A model generated the notes under the pieces. It searched no databases. It was not told where the DNA came from and saw only the letters and a list, made by a program, of their open reading frames with translations. Shown piece by piece: positions 9,809-16,885 of a DNA stretch of 64,000 nucleotides (within the stretch, counting starts at the first letter, position 1; each line of letters opens with the position of its first letter). Origin of the DNA: Streptomyces coeruleorubidus. Lineage in GTDB: Bacteria; Actinomycetota; Actinomycetes; Streptomycetales; Streptomycetaceae. The position numbers were made by a program, and so were the translations under genes. The DNA is taken from contig NZ_CP118527.1 in NCBI RefSeq assembly GCF_028885415.1, forward strand, positions 6,076,001 through 6,140,000, read 5' to 3'.

Positions 9809-9816
9809 CCATTTCC

Positions 9817-11205
9817 ATGGCGGAACAGTGGGCCACTTTGGGCATCGACCTGCACCTGGAGCCGACCGGCCCGGGCCTGCGCCGCGGGCTGACCGACGCC
9901 CTGCGCGAGGCGGTGCGCTCCGGCCGGCTGGCCTCCGGCACCCGGCTGCCCTCCTCCCGCGCGCTCGCCGCCGACCTGGGCATCGCCCGCAACACGGTCG
10001 CCGACGCCTACACCGACCTGGTCGCCGAGGGTTGGCTCACCGCCCGGCAGGGCTCGGGGACCAGGGTCGCCGACCGGAGGGTCGTCCCGCCGGCCGGCAC
10101 GGCGCCCCACCCCCGCGAACGCACCCGCCCCGCCTACGACCTGCGCCCCGGCAGCCCGGACCTGGCCTCCTTCCCGCGCGCGCAGTGGCTCAAGGCCGCC
10201 CGCCGCGCCCTGACCGCCGCGCCCCACCACGCCCTCGACTACGGCGACCCCCGCGGCCGCCCCGAGCTGCGCGCCGCGCTCGCCGGCTACCTCTCCCGGG
10301 TCCGGGGCGTACGCGCCGACCCCGAACGGATCGTGATCTGCGCCGGGTCGGCGCACGGCCTGAAGCTGCTCGGCACGGCCCTGCGGGCGCGCGGGGCACG
10401 GACGGTCGCCGTCGAGTCGTACGGGCTCGATGTGCACTTCAGGCTCCTGGCCGCGTCCGGTCTGCACACGGTCCCGCTGCCCTTCGACCGGCTGGGCACC
10501 GACCCCGGCGCGTTGTCCGCCGCCGACGCGGTCCTCCTCACGCCCGCCCACCAGTTCCCCATGGGCGTCCCCCTGCACCGCGACCGCCGAGCGGCCGTCG
10601 TGGACTGGGCGCGCCGCACCGGCGGGCTGGTCCTGGAGGACGACTACGACGGCGAGTTCCGCTACGACCGTCAGCCCGTGGGCGCGCTCCAGGGCCTGGA
10701 CCCCGACCGGGTGGTCTACCTGGGCACCGCGAGCAAGTCCCTGGCCCCCGGACTGCGGCTGGCCTGGATGGTGCTCCCGCCGGACCTCGCGAAGGAGACC
10801 GCGGCGGCCAAGGGCGGGGTCGACACCTGCGGGGTGCTGGACCAGCTGACCCTGGCCGAGTTCCTCACGTCCGGGGCCTACGACCGCCATGTCCGCGCGA
10901 GTCGCCTGCGCTACCGGCGCCGCCGGGACGCCCTGGTCGCCGCCGTCGCGGCCCGGGCCTGCCGAGCCCGGGTCACCGGCATCGCGGCCGGCCTGCACGT
11001 CCTGCTGCGGCTGCCGCCCGGCACCGAGCGGTCGGTGCTCCAGGCGGCCCACTGGCAGGGCCTGGCGGTCCACGGACTGACCCGCTACCGGCACGCCGCC
11101 TCGGTCGTGGAGCCGGCCGACGCCCTGGTCGTCGGCTACGGGACACCGCCGGACCACGCGTGGTCGGGGGCGCTGGACGCGCTGTGCGCGGTACTGCCCG
11201 GATAA
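9817..11205 (+). CDS. MocR/PdxR-type transcription regulator with aminotransferase domain
   Basis: A 462-residue GntR/MocR regulator. The N-terminal winged helix-turn-helix (about 15-85, with LPSSRALAADLGIARNTVADAY) is followed by a fold-type I aminotransferase-like domain. The PLP-lysine motif is GTASKSLAPGLRLAW and the DDYDGEFRY segment is also present. Such proteins sense PLP or an amino compound and control divergent genes. Here the divergent operon is the AhpD-like/PEP-mutase-like set, and another AhpD-like gene follows 48 bases downstream. No pdxST genes are nearby, so PLP-synthesis control is not indicated. Confidence 0.9.
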   Translation: MAEQWATLGIDLHLEPTGPGLRRGLTDALREAVRSGRLASGTRLPSSRALAADLGIARNTVADAYTDLVAEGWLTARQGSGTRVADRRVVPPAGTAPHPRERTRPAYDLRPGSPDLASFPRAQWLKAARRALTAAPHHALDYGDPRGRPELRAALAGYLSRVRGVRADPERIVICAGSAHGLKLLGTALRARGARTVAVESYGLDVHFRLLAASGLHTVPLPFDRLGTDPGALSAADAVLLTPAHQFPMGVPLHRDRRAAVVDWARRTGGLVLEDDYDGEFRYDRQPVGALQGLDPDRVVYLGTASKSLAPGLRLAWMVLPPDLAKETAAAKGGVDTCGVLDQLTLAEFLTSGAYDRHVRASRLRYRRRRDALVAAVAARACRARVTGIAAGLHVLLRLPPGTERSVLQAAHWQGLAVHGLTRYRHAASVVEPADALVVGYGTPPDHAWSGALDALCAVLPG

Positions 11206-11253
11206 TCGCGCGAATTTCCCTCCGGAATGCCGTGCAACGGATATGGTCACCCC

Positions 11254-11721
11254 ATGAGTGAAAGCACTTCCCTATCCCGCGTGGCCCTGAAGAAAACAAC
11301 CCCCGACGTCTCCGCCGCGATGGGCTCCCTGCACAGCGCCGCCGTTTCCGCGGCCCAGGACGCCGAACTCGAACCGGAACTGCTGGAACTGGTCAGGATT
11401 CGCGCCTCGCAGATCAACGGCTGCGCGTTCTGCATCGACATGCACACCAGGGACGCCCGCGCCCAGGGCGAGACCGAGCAACGCGTCTATGCGCTGAACG
11501 CCTGGCGGGAGACGCCGTTCTTCACCGAACGCGAGCGCGCGGCACTGGCGTTGACCGAGGCGGTGACGCTCGTCCACGACGGTCGCGTCCCGGACGCGGT
11601 GTACGCCGAGGCGGCCGAGGTGTTCGACGAGAAACAGATCGCGGCGCTCATCTGGTCGGCCACCGTCATCAACGCGTACAACCGGATCGCGATAGCGACG
11701 CGTATGGCGCCGAAAAGCTGA
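11254..11721 (+). CDS. Carboxymuconolactone decarboxylase/AhpD-like protein (3rd paralogue)
   Basis: A 155-residue AhpD-like protein with the same CAFCIDMH motif and the FTEREFAAL-type segment (here FTERERAALALTEAVT) shared by all three copies in this locus. I chose the ATG at 11254; an upstream in-frame ATG at 11227 falls in AT-richer non-coding sequence. It follows mocR by 48 bases in the same direction and ends at a palindromic terminator shared with the convergent cluster. Confidence 0.88.
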   Translation: MSESTSLSRVALKKTTPDVSAAMGSLHSAAVSAAQDAELEPELLELVRIRASQINGCAFCIDMHTRDARAQGETEQRVYALNAWRETPFFTERERAALALTEAVTLVHDGRVPDAVYAEAAEVFDEKQIAALIWSATVINAYNRIAIATRMAPKS

Positions 11722-11751
11722 ATCAAATACGGAAGAAGGCAGCGTAAAGCG

Positions 11752-11775
11752 CGCCGGGTCGAATTCGACCCGGCG
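11752..11775. terminator. Bidirectional terminator, perfect 24-bp palindrome
   Basis: A perfect self-complementary stretch (left arm CGCCGGGTCGAA, right arm its reverse complement) flanked by AAAG on the left and TTTCC on the right. It sits between two convergent genes and can stop transcription both ways. Confidence 0.85.
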
Positions 11776-11791
11776 TTTCCATTTCCTCGAT

Positions 11792-12592
11792 TCAGTCGGC
11801 CGGCAGCGGCTCCATCATGCTGTCCAGCCAATTCCGCCATTCCCCGGCCCGTTCCGCCGGAGGCACCCGCATCGACCGCCCGATCCAGGCCGTGACGGGC
11901 CGGATCCCGTGCAGCGCGTTCGTCAGCCACACCTCACGGCCGTCCAGCTCGGCCACGGTCCGCTCCCGGTGCGCGATCCGGATCCCGGACCGCAGCGCCC
12001 GCTCCTGGACCAGCCCGGCCGTCACACCCGGCAGGACGGGCAACCGGGGTGGCGGCAGGCACAGGGTGTCGTCCTCCCACCACAGCACGCTGGCGGTGGC
12101 CGACTCCAGCACCGTGCCCGAGGGCGCGATCAGCACCGCCTCCTCCGCGCCCTCGCCGTGGGCCCGGCGGCGCACCCGGGCCAGGGTGTCCAGGTCCGGG
12201 CCCTTGCGGCGGGGTACGGTCCGTGGATCGGACTGGCCCGCCGCCCACAGGCGCACCCCCGTGCCGAGCGGCGGAGCGGGCCGCAGCAGCAGCCGCAACT
12301 CCAGGGAGCCCGCCGCGAGTTCCACCCGCGGGAACCACTCGCCCGTGCGCGGCAGCAAGGCGGTCACGTCCTGCCAGAACGCGTCGAGCCGGCGCCGCTC
12401 CGGTCCGCCGCAGTCCCCGCAGGCCCGCGCGAACCGCTCCCGGTGCCGGGCAGGGGCCCGCACCCGGCCCTCGCGCACCAGCCACGAGTCCGCGGCGAGC
12501 AGCCGCCCCCCGGCCGCCTGGTCCGGGGCCGGGGCCAGGCCACGGCCGGGCGTCCACGTCCACAGGCCTTCCGCCACCGCCGGTCTGGTCAC
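11792..12592 (-). CDS. Class IV aminotransferase, probable 4-amino-4-deoxychorismate lyase
   Basis: A 266-residue fold-type IV PLP enzyme. Lys130 (RRKGPDLDTLARVR) aligns with the PLP lysine of PabC/branched-chain aminotransferases, and the following EEAVLIAPSGTVLESATASV segment is typical. In a cluster with aminodeoxychorismate synthase, the expected reaction is elimination of pyruvate from 4-amino-4-deoxychorismate to give 4-aminobenzoate. GTG at 12592 is preceded by GGAGG six bases upstream. It is the last gene of the operon, 11 bases after the monooxygenase stop. A true aminotransferase role is the main alternative. Confidence 0.85.
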   Translation of the reverse strand: MTRPAVAEGLWTWTPGRGLAPAPDQAAGGRLLAADSWLVREGRVRAPARHRERFARACGDCGGPERRRLDAFWQDVTALLPRTGEWFPRVELAAGSLELRLLLRPAPPLGTGVRLWAAGQSDPRTVPRRKGPDLDTLARVRRRAHGEGAEEAVLIAPSGTVLESATASVLWWEDDTLCLPPPRLPVLPGVTAGLVQERALRSGIRIAHRERTVAELDGREVWLTNALHGIRPVTAWIGRSMRVPPAERAGEWRNWLDSMMEPLPAD

Positions 12593-12603
12593 CAACAGCC
12601 TCC

Positions 12604-13782
12604 TCAGTACTTGCGTCCCGCGACGGCCGGTGCCCCGTGCCGGGGTCCGTACGGCGCGTGCTCCAACCACGACCCGCACCACGGCAGCACCGGCGCCAGT
12701 GCCGCCGCGGCCCGCTGCCTGACGCGGACGGTCCGGCGGCGCGGCCGCAGATGGTCCAGGGCGGCACCGGCGGCGGCACTGTTGAACAGGGCCGCCGCCC
12801 GCCGCACGTCGGCGAACCCGGCGACCGCCTCGCCGGTCCCCGCGGCGATCGCCTCGGCGGCGGCCGCCGCGTCCGCGATCCCGCTGTTCATCCCGCGCGC
12901 CCCGAACGGCGGAAACAGATGCGCCGCCTCGCCTGCCAGCAGCACCCGCCGGTGCGGATCGGTGAACGAGGCCGCCACCTTACGCAGGAAGCGGTACGTC
13001 GACACCCACAGGATCCGCTCGCCGTAGCCGTCCCCGACGACCGAGGGCAGCCAGCGCCGTACGGCCTCCTCGGTGCCGAACTCCTCCTGCCGGTCGTCGT
13101 CCCGGCACTGGAGGTCGACCTGGAAGCCCCCGGTGAACGGCACCCGCATCACACTGCGCCCGCCCACCCCGGGATGCTCGTAGTGGAAGACCCGCTCCAG
13201 CGGCAGCTCGGCGCCCGGCACGTCGGCGACGTCCACGACGACGTGGAAGCCCTCGCCGTGCGTGCCCTCCAGGGCGATGCCCAGCTCGCGCCGGACCGTG
13301 GAGCGGGCCCCGTCGGCGGCGATCGCGAACGCGCCGGTCCACACCCGCCCGTCCTCACCCGTCAGCCGGACCTCCGTACCGGTGGTGCGCACGCCCGTCA
13401 CGCGCGCGCCCCACACGAACTCCACCCCGGCCTCCGCACAGGCCGCCCGCAGGAACCGTTCGGTGTCCGTCTGGCGCAGGCTGGTGAAGGGCGGCGGGCC
13501 GGACGGGGGCGGGAAGGTGCGGGAGTAGACCTCACGTCCCCGGTAGAGGGTGCGCCTGGTGTGCCAGGTCCGCCCGTACGAGGTGATCTCGGCGGCGAGG
13601 CCGGGCCGCATCGCGTCCAGCAGGCCGAGGGTCTCCCGGTGCACGAACAGGGCCCGGCTGCCCGGCCGTTCACGGTCCTTGGGCTCCGCCTCCAGGAGGA
13701 CGGCCGGCAGGCCGTGCGCCCGCAGCGCGAGCGCAGCCGACAGGCCTACGGGACCGGCGCCCACGACCATGACCGGGGTCAT
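12604..13782 (-). CDS. FAD-dependent aromatic monooxygenase (class A)
   Basis: A 392-residue PHBH/MhpA-fold flavoprotein. It shows the N-terminal dinucleotide motif VVGAGPVGLSAALAL, the DG motif AADGARSTVRR, and the second FAD motif LLAGEAAHLFPPFGARGMN. That last motif has Glu where nearly all relatives have Asp (GD to GE). The expected reaction is NAD(P)H- and O2-dependent hydroxylation of an aromatic acid, perhaps 4-aminobenzoate or its CoA thioester. Its ATG overlaps the upstream ligase stop by four bases, so it is translationally coupled in the PabAB operon. Oxidative decarboxylation to an aminophenol is an alternative. Confidence 0.85.
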   Translation of the reverse strand: MTPVMVVGAGPVGLSAALALRAHGLPAVLLEAEPKDRERPGSRALFVHRETLGLLDAMRPGLAAEITSYGRTWHTRRTLYRGREVYSRTFPPPSGPPPFTSLRQTDTERFLRAACAEAGVEFVWGARVTGVRTTGTEVRLTGEDGRVWTGAFAIAADGARSTVRRELGIALEGTHGEGFHVVVDVADVPGAELPLERVFHYEHPGVGGRSVMRVPFTGGFQVDLQCRDDDRQEEFGTEEAVRRWLPSVVGDGYGERILWVSTYRFLRKVAASFTDPHRRVLLAGEAAHLFPPFGARGMNSGIADAAAAAEAIAAGTGEAVAGFADVRRAAALFNSAAAGAALDHLRPRRRTVRVRQRAAAALAPVLPWCGSWLEHAPYGPRHGAPAVAGRKY

Positions 13783-15338
13783 GCCCGGACGCCTTCGGTG
13801 AGCATCCGGGCGATCTCCACCCGCTTCACCTTCCATGTCGCGGTCATCGGCAGGTCCTCGAACCGCCACTGCCGCGGCTCGGCCATTGCCGGCAGCCCCG
13901 CCGTGGCCCGCCGCCAGCGCTCCGGGTCCAGGGGCCGCTCGCCGCGTACGCACACCACCGGTACCGGCTCGCGGTCCGCGCCCGGCACGATGACGACCTC
14001 GCGCAGCTCCTCCAGCCGGGACATCAGCGTGTCCTCGACCTCCAGATTGCTGTGCACGGCGTCGATCTGGTCGACTTCCCGGTCGATCAGGTACAGGGCG
14101 CCCAGACGGCTCCGGTAGCCCATGTCGCCCATCTCCCACCAGCCGTCGGTGAGCTGACGGTCGTAGCGCTCCGGCATGCCGAGGTAGGTGAGGATCCGGC
14201 CCCGGGTGCGGGCCTCGATCCGGCCCCGGGTGCCGGGCGGGACCCGCCCGCCCCCGGCGTCGGTGACCCGGACCCGGGTGAAGCCCGGTATGCCGAACCC
14301 GACCCGGCGGCCGTCCGCGCGGGCCGCGCTGCGCCGGGTCACCACCTGGAACGCCACCGGACCCGTCTCGCTCTGCCCGTACAGCTGGACCAGCCAGGGC
14401 GTGCGGCGCCGTGAGGCGCCCAGCAGCCGCCGTACGGTGCGCGGATGGATCGCGTCGAACGTGGAGCCGTACGCCCGCACCCGGGACAGCGGGGCACCGG
14501 GCGCGTCGGCCAGCTCCTCCCACAGCACGAACGTGTTGGGGTGCGTCTCCACGATGCCGGGCCGGTGCCGGACCAGCAGCGGGCCCACCGCCGCCGGATC
14601 CGGGTCGGTGATCAGCACCAGCGGGCTGCCGAAGTGCAGCAGGACGCCGAGCAGATGGTAGAAGCGCGAGTGCACGAACGACATGTGCAGCGCCGCCGGC
14701 TCGCCCCGCGTGGGCCAGCCCAGCGCCTGCTGCGGCACCAGCCGGTTCCACATGGTGTGCGCGCAGTGCACGGCCAGTTTGGGGACGCCGGTGGTGCCCG
14801 AACTGTGCGTGATCAGGGCGGGTTCGCGCGGATGCAGCCGGACCGGCGGGGGCGGCTCGGCGCCGGCGTACTTCGCCAGGGACTCCGCCCCGGCCGTGTC
14901 GTCCACGCAGAGCGTCCGCCGCACGAGCCCGGACAGGGGCAGCTCCCGCAGGCCGTCCAGGGTGGCGCTGTCGGTGACCAGCCAGGGCCGGCGCAGCCGT
15001 TCGAGCAGCTGCCCGGCCACGGCGGGGGCCAGCGCGGGCGACAGCAGCACCGGCACGGCGCCGATACGCGCGACGGCGCAGGTCAGCAGCATGATGTCGA
15101 CGTTGTCCGCCTTGTGCACGACGACCTGCTCCGAGGGCCGCACCCCGGCGTCCCACAGTCGGCCGGACAGGTCCTCGACCAGGTCGGCCAGCACGGTGTA
15201 GCTCAGGTCGACCCCGAGGGAGGGGGCCACGTCCAGCGGCCGGTCCAGGGTGACGAAGACGGCACCGTGCCGGTCGGCCGCACGCCGGAAGACCGGTCCC
15301 AGATAGAAGCCGCGGTCGGCGAGCAGAGACTGTCGCAT
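13779..15338 (-). CDS. AMP-forming acyl-CoA/acid ligase (second ligase of cluster)
   Basis: A 519-residue ANL-superfamily adenylate-forming enzyme. Motifs are A3-like ITHSSGTTGVPKLAVH, A5 LYGQSETGP, A7 WWEMGDMGYRS, and a degenerate A10 (MTATWKVKRVEI) that keeps the catalytic lysine. It activates a carboxylic acid as acyl-AMP and probably passes it to CoA or an amine. It is clearly different from the neighbouring benzoate-CoA-ligase-like enzyme, so the cluster probably activates two acids. ATG at 15338 follows GGAAAGGA. A GTG at 15365 overlapping the upstream stop is an alternative start adding nine residues. Confidence 0.85.
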   Translation of the reverse strand: MRQSLLADRGFYLGPVFRRAADRHGAVFVTLDRPLDVAPSLGVDLSYTVLADLVEDLSGRLWDAGVRPSEQVVVHKADNVDIMLLTCAVARIGAVPVLLSPALAPAVAGQLLERLRRPWLVTDSATLDGLRELPLSGLVRRTLCVDDTAGAESLAKYAGAEPPPPVRLHPREPALITHSSGTTGVPKLAVHCAHTMWNRLVPQQALGWPTRGEPAALHMSFVHSRFYHLLGVLLHFGSPLVLITDPDPAAVGPLLVRHRPGIVETHPNTFVLWEELADAPGAPLSRVRAYGSTFDAIHPRTVRRLLGASRRRTPWLVQLYGQSETGPVAFQVVTRRSAARADGRRVGFGIPGFTRVRVTDAGGGRVPPGTRGRIEARTRGRILTYLGMPERYDRQLTDGWWEMGDMGYRSRLGALYLIDREVDQIDAVHSNLEVEDTLMSRLEELREVVIVPGADREPVPVVCVRGERPLDPERWRRATAGLPAMAEPRQWRFEDLPMTATWKVKRVEIARMLTEGVRA

Positions 15339-15361
15339 GGGGTGGTTCCTTTCCGAGAGGT

Positions 15362-16885
15362 TCACCAGGCGCCCCGGCGCACCAGATGGCGGCGGAGCTT
15401 CCCGGTCGCCGTGCGCGGCAGCGACGGGACGAAGCTGACGCCGCGGGGGACCTTGAACGCGGCGAGGCTCTCCCGCGCCAGGCCGATGAGCTCGTCCGCC
15501 AGGCCGTCCCGCACCGGCGACGCGGGGACCACGAAGGCCCGCAGCCGGCTCGCGCCCCGCCCGTCGGGCACGGCCGCGACGGCCACCTCCCGCACCCCCG
15601 GATGGCCGCGCAGCACGGCCTCCACCTCCAGCGGGGAGACGGTGATGCCGCCGACCATCTCCATGTCGTCGGCCCGGCCCAGATGCCGGTAGGAACCGTC
15701 CGGTTCGCGGCACGCCCGGTCGCGGGTGGCCAGCCAGCCGCCGGCCAGGGCCCGGGCGGTCTCCTCGGGCCGGTTCAGATAGCCGGGCGTCACCGTCGGC
15801 CCGCGCACCCACATCTCGCCCTCCTCGCCGTCCGGCACCGGGTGGCCGTCACGGTCCCGCAGCTCCACCTCGAAGCCGGGCACGGGACGGCCGACCGTGC
15901 CCGGGTGGTTGTGGGCGAAACCGTTGGCGCAGAACGCGTGGCCGGCCTCCGTGGAGCCGATCTGCTCCAGCACGGGCGCGCCGAGCAACGCGGTCACCTG
16001 CCGTGCGAGCCCCTCCGGCAGCCCCTCGCCGGCCGACACCGCGGCCCGCACCGAGGCGAAGCAGCCCTCGTGCCCGTGGCCCCGCTCGGCGACCAGCGCG
16101 GCGTACGCGGACGGCACGGAGTACAGCAGCGTCACCCGGTGCCGGGCGACGAGTTCGTCGATGGTCGCCGGGGTGGGACGCCGGTCCACCAGCACCGCGG
16201 ACGAGCCGGAGAAGAGCGGGAAGACGAAGGCGTTGCCGAAGCCGTAGGCGAAGAACAGCTTCGACACCGACAGGGTGACGTCCTCCGCCGTGATCCGCAG
16301 CACCCGCCGGCCGACGAGGTCGTGGTACGTCCGTGGATCGCCGTGCGTGTGCACGACGCCCTTGGGGCGGCCCGTGGTGCCGGAGGTGTACTGGACGTAG
16401 AGCGGGGTGTGCGCGTCGACCTGGTGGGCGGGCGCGGGCGAGGCGGCGGGGGCGAGCGCCATGAGCTGGTCGGCACCCAGGCGGGCCCGGCCGGCGAACC
16501 GCTCCTCCAGGCCCGGCCCCGTCACACAGAGCACGGCCCCGGTGTCCTCGGCCAGGAACGCGTGGTCGGCCGCGGGGAGTTCGGGGTTGACCAGGACCGC
16601 GACGGCGCCGAGACGGGCGGTGGCGAGGAACGCCGTCACCCAGGCGAGGGAGTCGGGCAGCGCCAGCAGCACACGGTCCCCGGGGCGCACGCCCTGCCCG
16701 GCGAGCACGGTGGCGGCCCGGGCCGCGAGGCCGTGCACCTCGCCGTGGGTCCAGGCCCGGTGCCCCTGGTGGAAGGCGGTCCGCCCGCCCCACCCACGCC
16801 GCTCGGCGAGCTCCGCGAGCTGGGCCGCGAGGTTCCCGGGCGCCTCGGCCTCGGCGGGGTGCAGCACGGCCTGCGGACTGGTCAT
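15362..16885 (-). CDS. Benzoate-CoA ligase family protein, possible 4-aminobenzoate-CoA ligase
   Basis: A 507-residue ANL enzyme with A3 VQYTSGTTGRPKGVVHTHG, A5 EQIGSTEAGHAF and A10 LPRTATGKLRRHL. The segment SVSKLFFAYGFGNAFVFPLF is characteristic of the benzoate-CoA ligase branch rather than of fatty-acid ligases. Beside PabAB and an ADC lyase, the natural guess is ATP-dependent conversion of 4-aminobenzoate to its CoA thioester; substrate identity is inference. The ATG at 16885 overlaps the PabAB stop (ATGA). The stop is itself overlapped by an alternative start of the next ligase. Confidence 0.87.
   Translation of the reverse strand: MTSPQAVLHPAEAEAPGNLAAQLAELAERRGWGGRTAFHQGHRAWTHGEVHGLAARAATVLAGQGVRPGDRVLLALPDSLAWVTAFLATARLGAVAVLVNPELPAADHAFLAEDTGAVLCVTGPGLEERFAGRARLGADQLMALAPAASPAPAHQVDAHTPLYVQYTSGTTGRPKGVVHTHGDPRTYHDLVGRRVLRITAEDVTLSVSKLFFAYGFGNAFVFPLFSGSSAVLVDRRPTPATIDELVARHRVTLLYSVPSAYAALVAERGHGHEGCFASVRAAVSAGEGLPEGLARQVTALLGAPVLEQIGSTEAGHAFCANGFAHNHPGTVGRPVPGFEVELRDRDGHPVPDGEEGEMWVRGPTVTPGYLNRPEETARALAGGWLATRDRACREPDGSYRHLGRADDMEMVGGITVSPLEVEAVLRGHPGVREVAVAAVPDGRGASRLRAFVVPASPVRDGLADELIGLARESLAAFKVPRGVSFVPSLPRTATGKLRRHLVRRGAW

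Noticed and set aside
15339..15812. N-terminal extension of the second AMP ligase into the upstream gene
   Set aside because: The extra residues are an out-of-frame reading of the benzoate-CoA-ligase-like gene; ligase homology begins near MRQSLLADRGF.
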